Shown piece by piece: positions 47,014 to 55,057 of a stretch of 64,000 nt of DNA. Where the stretch lies: the NCBI RefSeq assembly GCF_025717515.1, contig NZ_JAJIRN010000001.1, positions 1 through 64,000 of the forward strand. Direction: 5' to 3'. Under the pieces are notes generated by a model, which did not search any database, was not told the DNA's origin, and worked only from the letters and a program-made list of their open reading frames with translations. A program made the position numbers and the translations under genes. Each line of letters opens with the position of its first letter. Position 1 is the first letter of the stretch. Source of the DNA: Roseateles oligotrophus. GTDB taxonomy: Bacteria; Pseudomonadota; Gammaproteobacteria; Burkholderiales; Burkholderiaceae_C.

Positions 47014-47727
47014 TCACAAGGTAGAGAAGAACTGCCCCACCTCATCCATCATCTGCGCCGCCGGACGGAGCAGGAAGCGGCCCGGCCGCGGTTGAGCTTG
47101 ACTGATGCGGTCGAGTCGGAAGCAACGCGTCGCTTGCTTGCCCAGATCCCAGGCCAATACATACCAAACCGGCGCGTTGATCAGCAAGTACTGCGGCTCG
47201 ATATCGCGGCGACTGCTTTGCCCCATCCCATCGCAGTAGCTGATACCTAGGCCTTGCTGAGCAAAGAAGGCTTCTTGCAACTGGGCCAGCATGGCCGGCC
47301 GCGGCATCTGCCAGCTGCTGCGAACCGCTTCAGAGGCGGCCCCGCCGAGCAGCACGCGTTCGCGCAGTTGCTTGTGGCCGGCCCTGTCCGCCGGACCCAG
47401 CACTAGGCCCAGTTTGCCCCGTAGCGTGCGCAGCTCGGTAGCCAACAAGGGCGCACCATAACTCTCGGCCACGGCCAAGCCCATCAACAGGGTGATGACC
47501 TCGCGTTGTGTCAAGGCCATGCGAGGCACACCACTGCGCCGCGCCAAGCGCACGCCGCCGCCGCGGCCGGGCTCGCTGTCCAGCGTCACACCCTCCTGCT
47601 GCATCAAGGCCAAGCCGCGCCGCACACTGCGCAGGCTGACGCCCAACTCATCCGCCAGGGTCTGCGCGGTCCAGCGTTCACCCTTGGCCAGCAGACCCAG
47701 CAAGCTATCGGTGAGGCGAGCTTTCAT
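47014..47727 (-). CDS. WYL-domain transcriptional regulator
   Basis: A 237-residue regulator: an N-terminal DeoR-like winged helix (about 1-65; LLGLLAKGERWTAQTLADEL, then GVSLRSVRRGLALMQQEGV) and a C-terminal WYL region, seen as IEPQYLLINAPVWYVLAWDL followed by RCFRLDRISQAQ. The WYL core motif is WYV here. Such proteins often sense nucleic-acid or small-molecule ligands. Divergent from two small barrel-protein genes with 107 bases between, so they are likely its targets. Two palindromes lie in that gap. Confidence 0.9.
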   Translation of the reverse strand: MKARLTDSLLGLLAKGERWTAQTLADELGVSLRSVRRGLALMQQEGVTLDSEPGRGGGVRLARRSGVPRMALTQREVITLLMGLAVAESYGAPLLATELRTLRGKLGLVLGPADRAGHKQLRERVLLGGAASEAVRSSWQMPRPAMLAQLQEAFFAQQGLGISYCDGMGQSSRRDIEPQYLLINAPVWYVLAWDLGKQATRCFRLDRISQAQPRPGRFLLRPAAQMMDEVGQFFSTL

Positions 47728-47730
47728 GGT

Positions 47731-47766
47731 TTTATGTTTGCATAAATGGTGTCACATTTTGGCACC
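47731..47766. promoter_or_regulatory. Two operator-like palindromes in divergent promoter region
   Basis: TTTATG-tttg-CATAAA (47731-47746), four bases upstream of the WYL regulator start, and GGTGTCA-cattt-TGGCACC (47748-47766; one mismatch). Adjacent palindromes between a regulator and its divergent neighbours are candidates for operator sites. Binding not shown. Confidence 0.45.
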
Positions 47767-47834
47767 TTTAATGACAACAATGTGAACCGACACGGCAGCG
47801 GGCCGTGCCGCCAAGCAATATCAAAGGAGCAGGG

Positions 47835-48161
47835 ATGAACGAAGAAGCTGCATCAATAACGCCAACATTCGGCGGGCTGGAATTTTCCACTTTTCGGCTT
47901 AAGCCGGGCGTCAGCGAGGGCGAGTTGCACGCGGCAGCCAACCTGGCTCGCGAGGGCTTGATGGCCAGGCAGCCGGGATTTTTGGGCCATGCCGTCTTGC
48001 GCGGCAACGACGGTGTCTATGTCGACATGTTGTGGGCTGAAACGCAAGCGCGTGCAAGCGAGATCTGCGGCCTGTGGGTCGGCAACCCGGATTGCGCCAA
48101 CTACCTCTCGTTGATCGAGGACGGCAGTGTATCGCTGGCATTTTTTGAACGAATGGCCTAA
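47835..48161 (+). CDS. Small dimeric alpha-beta barrel (ABM-like) protein
   Basis: A 108-residue cytoplasmic protein starting at ATG 47835 after AAAGGAGCAGGG. Pattern of the antibiotic-biosynthesis-monooxygenase-like ferredoxin fold: EFSTFRLKPGVSEGELHAAA, RQPGFLGHAVLRGNDGVYVDMLWAE, then a helix and a final strand VSLAFFERMA. Too generic to assign an activity. Followed by a paralogue after 27 bases; both probably form one transcript controlled by the divergent WYL protein. Confidence 0.8.
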   Translation: MNEEAASITPTFGGLEFSTFRLKPGVSEGELHAAANLAREGLMARQPGFLGHAVLRGNDGVYVDMLWAETQARASEICGLWVGNPDCANYLSLIEDGSVSLAFFERMA

Positions 48162-48188
48162 GAGCCGAGCACAGGAGTCGATCAACAA

Positions 48189-48485
48189 ATGAGTGAGCAA
48201 CAGGCGATAGAAGTGGTGATCTTCAAAGGCGTGGACGGCGTTACGCCCGAGCAGATGCGGGCGGCTGCCCACAAGGTGGCGCCCCGCTTGCAGGCGCTGG
48301 CGGGCTTTGTGTCCCGTAGCTTTGGTATCGGGGCCGACGGACGCTATGTGGACATCGTGCATTGGCAGGACATGGCCTCGGCCCAAGGCGCTGCAAAGGA
48401 GGTGATGGACTGCCCGCAGTGCCGTGAGTTCTTTGCCTTGATCGCGCCCGAATCGGTGCAGATGATGCATTTCCAGGCGGGCTGA
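48189..48485 (+). CDS. Small dimeric alpha-beta barrel protein, paralogue
   Basis: A 98-residue protein: EVVIFKGVDGVTPEQMRAAA, ALAGFVSRSFGIGADGRYVDIVHWQDMASAQ, and a last helix and strand (EFFALIAPESVQMMHFQAG). It shares the layout RxxGFxxxxxG.DGxYVDxxxW with the preceding gene, so the two arose by duplication and may form a heterodimer. ABM-type folds include monooxygenases and stress proteins; role unknown. A hairpin terminator follows 44 bases later. Confidence 0.8.
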   Translation: MSEQQAIEVVIFKGVDGVTPEQMRAAAHKVAPRLQALAGFVSRSFGIGADGRYVDIVHWQDMASAQGAAKEVMDCPQCREFFALIAPESVQMMHFQAG

Positions 48486-48511
48486 GCGGCTTTGTTGCCT
48501 GCTTGCCGGCT

Positions 48512-48540
48512 TCAGTATCAGCATCAGCATCAGCATCAGG
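48512..48540. repeat. Hexanucleotide microsatellite (ATCAGC)
   Basis: TCAGTATCAGCATCAGCATCAGCATCAGG: about four and a half units of a six-base repeat, just after the second barrel gene. The last unit forms the left arm of a terminator hairpin (48529-48554). Copy number could vary by slippage. Confidence 0.85.
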
Positions 48541-48554
48541 ATATGCTGATTTTT
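48529..48554 (+). terminator. Rho-independent terminator built from repeat
   Basis: ATCAGCAT (48529-48536), six-base loop, ATGCTGAT (48543-48550), then TTTT. The eight-bp perfect stem with T-tract follows the two-gene barrel-protein unit. The left arm belongs to the hexamer microsatellite, so repeat changes would shift but not destroy the stem. Confidence 0.7.
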
Positions 48555-48899
48555 ACAGACCGGCCTGTCGTGCCGGCTTTGCCGTGAGCAAGCTTCGAGT
48601 CGCCGCGACGACATCGGCCGGCGCCTCCCATTGCAGCTTATGCCCGGCCTCGATCCATATCTCCCTAGCCTGTGGATATTGCCGCTTCACATAGTCGGCC
48701 GGGATGTCGAAGCCCGGCTTGCTGGCGCGCAGGGCCAAGCCCGGAACTTGGTGATTGGGCGGCAGGGCGTCAGCCGCCTTCGCAGTGGCCCCAATCTGCT
48801 CAATGTCGGCCAGCATATGCCGGCGCGACGATTGCGGATGCGCATTGAGCTTGGTTCGCAAAGATCGCACCCCTAAAGCCGGCGCAGCATCTTGGCCCT
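48553..48899 (-). pseudogene. Alpha/beta-hydrolase C-terminal remnant
   Basis: The frame ends like an alpha/beta hydrolase: PGLALRASKPGFDIPADYVK, then YPQAREIWIEAGHKLQWEAPADVVAATRSLL, where EAGHKLQWEAP holds the catalytic-histidine motif (AGHxxQWExP). Before it, RRHMLADIEQIGATAKAADA fits the cap region. The nucleophile half (GxSxG) is missing: the SUMF1-family gene ends only three bases upstream in the same direction, and the remaining open frame runs on inside that gene out of its frame. I read this as the 3' third of a hydrolase gene truncated by rearrangement. Confidence 0.65.
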
Positions 48900-48901
48900 C
48901 G

Positions 48902-50644
48902 TCATTGCGCAAGTTCAAGCTCGAACCAGTTGAGCTTCCAGCCCAGGTCGATCGCCCTGATGCGCAGCACATGGCGGCCAGCCTCCAGACGGATAGTGCC
49001 AGGCGCGGCCACGGTTTGCCAGATCTTCCAGCCACCCGTTGCGGGCACGGTCTGCTCAAGCACCTGCTGGCCGTTCACGCTCAAGGCCAGACCCTTGCTA
49101 CCGGTCAGGCTGGCGACGCGGAAGCTGAGCCGGTAATTGCCAGCCCGCTGGAGTTCAACGCTGTATTCGGTCCAACTGTCCTTGGCTATCCCGGGGGCGC
49201 CACCCGTCAAGTTCAAGCCAGCTTGGCCGCCAGCGTCTTCCATATCCTCTTGCGGCGCGACCTTGCCGACGAAGGCTTGGTCCATCCGGTTGAAATCTTC
49301 CGCCTGGATACGGCCGGGCAGCGCGTGCACCTGATCAGCCGTCAACACCGGCGCACTGAACTCGCTGAAACGATCGCGGTTGACGGCCACGACCACGTAG
49401 CTGTGCTTGCGTGCAGGGGCGGCTTCATCCACATAACGCTGCGTCTTGACGTCTGAGGCAATCCGCACGAAATCGCCGCCGACGCTGTCACTGCGGAAAA
49501 CGTGATATCCAAGGACCTTGGGGTCGGGGCTGGCAGCCCAAGTCAGCTGAACGGCCGCCTTGCCGCCTCCTTGAGTCAGCTGCAAGCCCTGCGGCGGCTG
49601 CGGAAACGGCTGCAAGCTCGCGCGGCGCGCCCGCTCCACGGATTGCGCCTGCTTGAGCTCTTGCTCAAAGGCCAGGGCGGTCGGTGCCGAGCGCTTGTCG
49701 GCGGGCTTGTCCAGACTCTGGGCCAGGCGGAAGCCTTCGATCACACCGACCCAATCGAGCGGCATCGCGCCGCGCTGGGTGGCGGTTTTGCCACGCCAAT
49801 GCCAGGAGCCGCCGCGCCCGACGCGCTGCTTGCAGTCGCCGTCCAGCCGCGCACTGCCGTCCGCCGGTGCGCCCTCGTAGTTCTCGCTCCAGCAATCTTG
49901 CAAAAACTCGGACGCATTGCCGATCAGGTCGTACAGCCCCAGCGGATTGGGCTTGTACATGCCGACGATGCTGGCAAAACCTGCCCCGTCATCGCAGGGC
50001 GAAATGCCGCCCATAAAGCCTTGGTAGGTGGCACCAAAGCGCTCCAAGGCGGCATGCTCGGCCGATTGGTCGGACACATTGGCGTATTCGCAGATGCGTT
50101 TCTGGTCGACGTCCTCGCCGAAGGGGAAACCGGGCTTGCCTTTGCCCACGCTGGCCGCGTACTCCCACTCGGCCTCGCTGGCCAGGCGGTAGCTCTTGCC
50201 GGTTTGTTTCGATAGCCATTTGGCATAGGCGTCGGCGCCGGCCCAGCCTATGCAGACCGCCGGTTGGAACTCGCTGGTGGTCAACTCGTTCTTGTCCCAT
50301 GAGCCTTGCGTGGGCCCTTGGCCGAACCAGCCCTGATTCGGCTGATGTATGCATTGGTCGGGCGCCTTGTAGCCGGTCGCTTCGATAAAGCGCCGGAATT
50401 CGGCCACGGTCACTTCGTACTTGGCCAGCTTGAAGGCCTTGATCTTGACTTTGTGGATGGGCAGGGCTTTAGGGTCTGGCGCGGCCTCGCCCATATAGGG
50501 CTTGCCGCCACCCATTTGGAATTCGCCGCTGGGGACGGTCACCATGGGCGGCTCAATGTAGGCAGCCGGTGCAGGCGCTGCAGCAAGGGCTTGTTGGATG
50601 CTCAGGCCAAGGAGCGATAGGGCCAGGATGTGAGGTGTGTTCAT
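48902..50644 (-). CDS. Secreted SUMF1/FGE-family protein with Fn3 and carbohydrate-binding domains
   Basis: A 580-residue exported protein with signal peptide MNTPHILALSLLGLSIQQAL. Residues about 32-320 form a formylglycine-generating-enzyme-like domain (MVTVPSGEFQMGG, KLAKYEVTVAEFRRFI, ASEAEWEYAA, GLYDLIGNASEFLQDCW, GRGGSW). Then an Fn3-like segment (GLQLTQGGGKAAVQLTWAAS, about 365-450) and a C-terminal CBM6/35-like jelly roll (RIQAEDFNR to WFELEL, about 455-580). No sulfatase is nearby, so it may bind or modify extracellular substrate instead. Start at ATG 50644; earlier in-frame starts precede the signal peptide. Confidence 0.87.
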   Translation of the reverse strand: MNTPHILALSLLGLSIQQALAAAPAPAAYIEPPMVTVPSGEFQMGGGKPYMGEAAPDPKALPIHKVKIKAFKLAKYEVTVAEFRRFIEATGYKAPDQCIHQPNQGWFGQGPTQGSWDKNELTTSEFQPAVCIGWAGADAYAKWLSKQTGKSYRLASEAEWEYAASVGKGKPGFPFGEDVDQKRICEYANVSDQSAEHAALERFGATYQGFMGGISPCDDGAGFASIVGMYKPNPLGLYDLIGNASEFLQDCWSENYEGAPADGSARLDGDCKQRVGRGGSWHWRGKTATQRGAMPLDWVGVIEGFRLAQSLDKPADKRSAPTALAFEQELKQAQSVERARRASLQPFPQPPQGLQLTQGGGKAAVQLTWAASPDPKVLGYHVFRSDSVGGDFVRIASDVKTQRYVDEAAPARKHSYVVVAVNRDRFSEFSAPVLTADQVHALPGRIQAEDFNRMDQAFVGKVAPQEDMEDAGGQAGLNLTGGAPGIAKDSWTEYSVELQRAGNYRLSFRVASLTGSKGLALSVNGQQVLEQTVPATGGWKIWQTVAAPGTIRLEAGRHVLRIRAIDLGWKLNWFELELAQ

Positions 50645-50858
50645 GCCCTCATTCTGCGAAGCCCTCGGGCGGCGCGCTGGGTCATGCGATGAATGCGCCG
50701 CCGGTGGGGACGAAGTCGAATGGGCGGCGACGAGTTCGGCGCAATGCCGGCGCCGCAAGCCGGTCGATGCGGCGCGCGAGCCTTCTATCTAAGTAGAAAG
50801 CTGAATAGACCGGAGTCGCCCGCAGCGCCTAGAGTGGGTCAAAACAAAGGAGCAGACG

Positions 50859-51977
50859 ATGAGCAAGCAAGAGCAGGTTTCGCCTCGAACCACTGGTTTG
50901 AAATATGCGCTCGGGCAATGCATAGGCGCCGGCATGCTTTTGCTGGCGATGGTGGGCGAGCCTTGCCTTGCCGCGCCATCCACCGAGCTTGCCGCAGCCA
51001 TCAGGGCCGGCGACGACGCGCGGGCCTTGCAACTCTTGGCCACCGCCTTGCCAGCCATGGACCCGGCGGCGGCCGACCAAGCGGCGCCACTCTTGATCGC
51101 GGCTTCGCGAGGCCGGCATGTGGTGACGCAGCGCTTGCTGGCCCTGGGTGCCGACCCGAACCCGCGCTTTGCCGCTTACCTGAATGCGACGGCGCTGATG
51201 CTGGCGATTGACAGCCGTGATGCCAAGATGGTCGAGTTGCTGCTGGCCGGCGGAGCCGGCGTTGACCTGGTCGACAGCCAGGGCGACCCGGCCTTGAATT
51301 GGGCGGTCTATTACGGCGATCGGCCCATCACCGAATTGCTGCTTCTGTACAAGGCCCGCAGCGATCTGGTCGGCCATGGCAATGCCTTGGAGGTGGCGAT
51401 GCGGCGCGGCCATCAGGCGCTGGTGTTGCGACTGCTGGACTATCGCGGCGAACGCAAGCCACTCGACGCCCTGTCGCGGAGCCTGGTGCGGGCGATTGAG
51501 TCCGACAATGCCGCCGCCGTCAAGGCCGCCCTTGCCGCCGGCGCCAAGCCCGATGCTTTGGACGAAACCCATAGACCCGTGCTGGCGCTGGCCGCTCGCG
51601 GCGCCAAGTTGAACGCACTCGAGGCCTTGATGGGAGCCGGCGCCAAGGTCGATGCAAGCGACAGCATCGGCCTGACCCCGCTGATGGAGGCCGCGCGCGA
51701 GGGGCATGTTGCGGTCTGCCGGCGCTTGCGGGCGGGTGGCGCCAGCCTGAGTGCGCAAGCGGCCAAGCGTGCGGTGGGCGTGACGCCGCTGCATTTGGCG
51801 GCCTCGGCGGGGCGGCTGGAGATGATCAGCTGGCTGGTGGCCGAGGGCGTGCCCATCGACGCGCCGGATGCCGAAGGCACATCGCCGCTGGGCTGGACCG
51901 GCGATGACTCGCTCAAGGCGGCCGCCGAACTGCTGCTGAGCCTGGGCGCAAAGCCTTTGCCGCCGGCTAAGCCGTGA
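50859..51977 (+). CDS. Ankyrin-repeat protein, exported
   Basis: A 372-residue protein with an N-terminal hydrophobic segment (YALGQCIGAGMLLLAMVGEP, about 16-35) acting as signal peptide or anchor, followed by about eight ankyrin repeats, for example PLLIASRGRHVVTQRLLALGADPN-type units, GLTPLMEAAREGHVAVCRRL and GVTPLHLAASAGRLEMISWL. A protein-interaction scaffold in the periplasm; bacterial examples often inhibit or hold a partner enzyme. GGAGCAG precedes the ATG. Its end overlaps the convergent phosphatase gene by 11 bases. Confidence 0.88.
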   Translation: MSKQEQVSPRTTGLKYALGQCIGAGMLLLAMVGEPCLAAPSTELAAAIRAGDDARALQLLATALPAMDPAAADQAAPLLIAASRGRHVVTQRLLALGADPNPRFAAYLNATALMLAIDSRDAKMVELLLAGGAGVDLVDSQGDPALNWAVYYGDRPITELLLLYKARSDLVGHGNALEVAMRRGHQALVLRLLDYRGERKPLDALSRSLVRAIESDNAAAVKAALAAGAKPDALDETHRPVLALAARGAKLNALEALMGAGAKVDASDSIGLTPLMEAAREGHVAVCRRLRAGGASLSAQAAKRAVGVTPLHLAASAGRLEMISWLVAEGVPIDAPDAEGTSPLGWTGDDSLKAAAELLLSLGAKPLPPAKP

Positions 51978-52506
51978 GCCACAACTCGCCATAGCGCGGC
52001 GGCTTGGGCCAAGTTGCGGCGGCCGGCAAGACCTGACCCTGCTCGGCCCGCCAACGCCGCGCCAGCATCCAGCCACCATGGCTGATGAGGAGGCCACCTT
52101 CTTGTGGCCGCCAGTTGCCGGCGCGCTCAAGCAGAGCGGCGAGCGACTCGCCGCCGCCCGGCGCATGGGCGACAAAGTCGGCCACCCATAGGTCAATCTC
52201 GGCGCGTTCGATCTCGGCCCAGGCGCGGCCATCCCAGGCGCCGAAGTCCAGCTCCAGCAAGGCGGGGTCTTGATGGTGTTGCCAGCCCCAGGCCTTCAGC
52301 CAGGCGCCGACATCGGCACAGCGGCGCAGCGGCGAGCTATAGATGATCTTGGGCAGTCGCTCCCGCTGGGCGAGCTTTTGAATCCGCCTTGCCAAGCGTT
52401 TGGCGGCCCGCCAATGCACCGGCAGGTCGGTACCGGCACCGATGCAGCGTCCTGCCGCACCGCTCGGGCATGGATGGCGCCAGACCCTGATATTTTCAGA
52501 AGACAT
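51967..52506 (-). CDS. Histidine phosphatase, probable alpha-ribazole phosphatase
   Basis: A 179-residue histidine-phosphatase-superfamily protein. The catalytic histidine is in VWRHPCPS (RHP instead of the usual RHG), with YSSPLRRCADVGAWL (second Arg), ELDFGAWDGRAWAEIE (GxWDG, typical of CobC) and LLISHGGWML (second His). Its start overlaps the cobS end by 11 bases, which supports dephosphorylation of alpha-ribazole phosphate or adenosylcobalamin phosphate in B12 synthesis. Last gene of the cob run. Confidence 0.87.
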   Translation of the reverse strand: MSSENIRVWRHPCPSGAAGRCIGAGTDLPVHWRAAKRLARRIQKLAQRERLPKIIYSSPLRRCADVGAWLKAWGWQHHQDPALLELDFGAWDGRAWAEIERAEIDLWVADFVAHAPGGGESLAALLERAGNWRPQEGGLLISHGGWMLARRWRAEQGQVLPAAATWPKPPRYGELWLTA

Positions 52507-53293
52507 TCAACAGCGCCAAATAGCTCAACAAGACGCCCAGTTCCACCACCTGCTGGGTGGCGCCGAGGTTGTCGCCGGTGTAGCCGCCCAGGCGGCGATC
52601 CAGCCAGGCCTGCATATAAAGCGTTAGCCCGGCGGCGCTCAGCAGGGCCAATAGCAAACTCGGCAACAGGGGCGGCATCAGCAGCACCATTGCAGCGCCC
52701 GCCGCCAGCACCCAGGCGAAGGCGACGCTCAAGGTGCGACCATCGGCCTGCGTGGCCAAGGGCTTGGCTTTGGCATGCTCGGCGTCGCCGGCATAGGCGA
52801 GGCTGTGCATCAACCAGACCGGCGCGGCGCGCGAGGCAGCATGGGCCCAGATCGTCAGCAGCACGGCCAATTCCGGGCTCGCCTCGGCCAGCGCCAACAG
52901 CGCCGCGGCCTTCAGCCCCAGCATCAGGATCAGGCCGAGCGAGCCGTAGCTGCCGATGCGGGAGTCTTTCATGATGGTCAACGCGCGCTCGCGGCTGACG
53001 CTGCCGCCGAGGCCGTCGCAGGTGTCGGCCCAACCGTCTTCGTGGAAGCCGCCGGTCAGCCAGATGCTGGCGGCCATGCTCAGGCCCACGGCCACCGCAG
53101 GCGGCCAGATCCACAAGGCGAGCCCCAGCACCAGGCCGGCAAAACTGCCTATGCAAAGGCCAACTGCGGGGAAGTGGCGCGCGCATTGCTGCAACCAAAT
53201 CGGTTCGAAGCCGACCCAACGCGGCGTCGGGCAGCGCGTGAAGAATTGCAGGGCGATGAAGAAGAGGCGCAGTTCGTGCAGTAGATAGCTCAT
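52496..53293 (-). CDS. cobS: Adenosylcobinamide-GDP ribazoletransferase
   Basis: Inner-membrane enzyme that joins adenosylcobinamide-GDP to alpha-ribazole(-phosphate), the last assembly step of cobalamin. 265 residues with about six membrane helices. Conserved FFTRCPTPRW near the N-terminus, the acidic metal motif GGFHEDGWADTCDGLGG, MKDSRIGSYGSLGL, and GYTGDNLGATQQVVE near the C-terminus. ATG at 53293. cobU (kinase/guanylyltransferase), its usual partner, is not in the window. Confidence 0.96.
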   Translation of the reverse strand: MSYLLHELRLFFIALQFFTRCPTPRWVGFEPIWLQQCARHFPAVGLCIGSFAGLVLGLALWIWPPAVAVGLSMAASIWLTGGFHEDGWADTCDGLGGSVSRERALTIMKDSRIGSYGSLGLILMLGLKAAALLALAEASPELAVLLTIWAHAASRAAPVWLMHSLAYAGDAEHAKAKPLATQADGRTLSVAFAWVLAAGAAMVLLMPPLLPSLLLALLSAAGLTLYMQAWLDRRLGGYTGDNLGATQQVVELGVLLSYLALLNVF

Positions 53294-53374
53294 AGGCGGG
53301 AGGGAGGGGCAGGCCCGCACTCTACCTCGCCAATGCCAATGCAAATGCCGGTCCCAAACCAACGCCCCGGGCGT

Positions 53375-54925
53375 TCAGGAGTCCGGATAGCGCCTATAGA
53401 TTTCGTGCACCGCTTCCAGCTTGTCAAACAGTTGTTGCACCAAGGCGGGGTCGAACTGTTTGCCGGCCTGCTCGGTGATGTAGGCCAGCGCGGCATCGAA
53501 TTCCCATGCCTCTTTGTAGCAACGCCCACTGACCAGCGCGTCCAATACATCGGCCAGAGCCACGATGCGACCGGCGATATTGATCTGGTCGCCAAGCAGG
53601 CCGCGGGGGTAGCCAGCGCCGTCCCAGCGCTCATGGTGCTCGTGCGCAATGATGGCGCCGAGTTGCAGAATGCGCTTGTCTGACTTGCTGAGCAGCTCGA
53701 AGCCGATGCGCGCATGGGTTTTCATGATTTCCCATTCGTCGGCATCGAGCTTGCCCGGCTTGTTCAAGACCCGGTCCGGGATGCCGATCTTGCCCACATC
53801 GTGCAGCGGCGAGGCCTGCCGCATGAACTCCACATCGGCCGCACGCATGCCCGAGGTCTCGGCCAGCAAGGCGGAAATTTCACCCACGCGCCGGACATGG
53901 GCGCCGGTCTCCTTGGAGCGGCGCTCGACCGCTTCGCCCAAGATGAAGACCGTCGAGCGCTGGGTCTCCTGAATCTCCTCGCGCAGCAGCAGCGACTCAT
54001 AGGTGATGGCGACATTGGCGCAGAAGATCTCCAGCAACTCGCGCGCTTGCGCATCGACCGGGTCCGAAAACTGCATATAGAGCAGGGTCTCGTTGTCGGT
54101 GCTGCTGCGGTAGTAACCGATGAAATGATGGGAGTCGAAATAGCCGCATTGATCGATCAGCGCGCGGTCCAGCGCGGTTTTGACCTCGGGCGGCAGATTG
54201 CTGATTTCATCATCGACCAGCAGGCGGGAGTATTCGGCGGTAGCGGCCAAGACCTTCAGATGGCCTTCGCAGTTACTGGCCGCGTAGGCCGAGACCCGGC
54301 TGGCACACAGCGCGCGCGCATCCATGCCCAGCAGATGGGTGACCTGCTCCAGTACGGCCGAGGCAAAGCGGCGCAGGTTCTGCGAGTCATAGACCCGGGT
54401 GATGGCGTCGATCGAGCGGCGCAGCGCCTGGCGCGACTGCTCGATGATCATGATGTCGCGGTAGCTGCGCAGCGCCGCGTAAAACACCGTGATCAGCTTG
54501 CGCTTGGTCAGCTCGGTTTTTTCTTTGTAATCATTGATGTCATAGGTCTTGATGACATGCTCTTCGGGCGCCTGCCCCGGCTGACCGGTGCGCAACACGA
54601 TGCGCACATGGTTGTTCTTCAGCTCGTCGCGGATGTAGCGGGCGACGTCCAGCCCGGCATGCTCGGTCTCCATCACCACATCGAGCAGAATCAAGGCGAT
54701 GTCGGTGCGCGACTTCAGCAGCTCGCGCGCCTCGACGCCGCTATAGGCGTCGAGAAACTGCAGGCGCCGGCCGGAAAACTCGAAATCCGCCATCACCAAC
54801 TGCGTCACCTGATGCACGGCGACGTCGTCGTCCACGATCATCACCACCCAGGGCTCGAGCGGCTTCGAAGCCGCCTCATCGCTGCCGGGTGCCGGCAATT
54901 CATCGGCAAAAACCAAGTCTGTCAT
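53375..54925 (-). CDS. Response regulator with DUF3369 and HD-GYP domains
   Basis: A 516-residue cytoplasmic regulator. Receiver domain (about 26-150; VVMIVDDDVAVHQVT, phospho-Asp in LILLDVVME), DUF3369 GAF-like domain (about 175-320), then HD-GYP phosphodiesterase (about 330-510) with HDVGKIGIPD and HHERWDGAGYPRGLLGD. It likely hydrolyses cyclic di-GMP in response to a partner kinase. It lies among cob genes but has 132 bases to cobT and is probably separate. Confidence 0.95.
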   Translation of the reverse strand: MTDLVFADELPAPGSDEAASKPLEPWVVMIVDDDVAVHQVTQLVMADFEFSGRRLQFLDAYSGVEARELLKSRTDIALILLDVVMETEHAGLDVARYIRDELKNNHVRIVLRTGQPGQAPEEHVIKTYDINDYKEKTELTKRKLITVFYAALRSYRDIMIIEQSRQALRRSIDAITRVYDSQNLRRFASAVLEQVTHLLGMDARALCASRVSAYAASNCEGHLKVLAATAEYSRLLVDDEISNLPPEVKTALDRALIDQCGYFDSHHFIGYYRSSTDNETLLYMQFSDPVDAQARELLEIFCANVAITYESLLLREEIQETQRSTVFILGEAVERRSKETGAHVRRVGEISALLAETSGMRAADVEFMRQASPLHDVGKIGIPDRVLNKPGKLDADEWEIMKTHARIGFELLSKSDKRILQLGAIIAHEHHERWDGAGYPRGLLGDQINIAGRIVALADVLDALVSGRCYKEAWEFDAALAYITEQAGKQFDPALVQQLFDKLEAVHEIYRRYPDS

Positions 54926-55057
54926 GGGACGCCTTATGTCTTAGCGAGGCGATGCTGCTCGTACGAAGCAAGGCCAAAGCTAGGGATTGCGCGGAAACTG
55001 TTGCGTCGATTATGGCCAAGCTTTGGGCGATGTAAACACCGATCTGAATCTAAATCC

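Noticed and set aside
46796-47095. 99-codon plus-strand frame after the tandem repeat
   Set aside because: No start context or domain, low-complexity charged sequence, and it runs antisense into the WYL regulator gene.
48512-48540. Possible CRISPR-like direct repeats
   Set aside because: The unit is only six bases with no spacers; it is a microsatellite.
52296-53219. 307-codon minus-strand frame overlapping cobS
   Set aside because: Same strand but shifted frame relative to cobS and the phosphatase; Arg-rich and without motifs.
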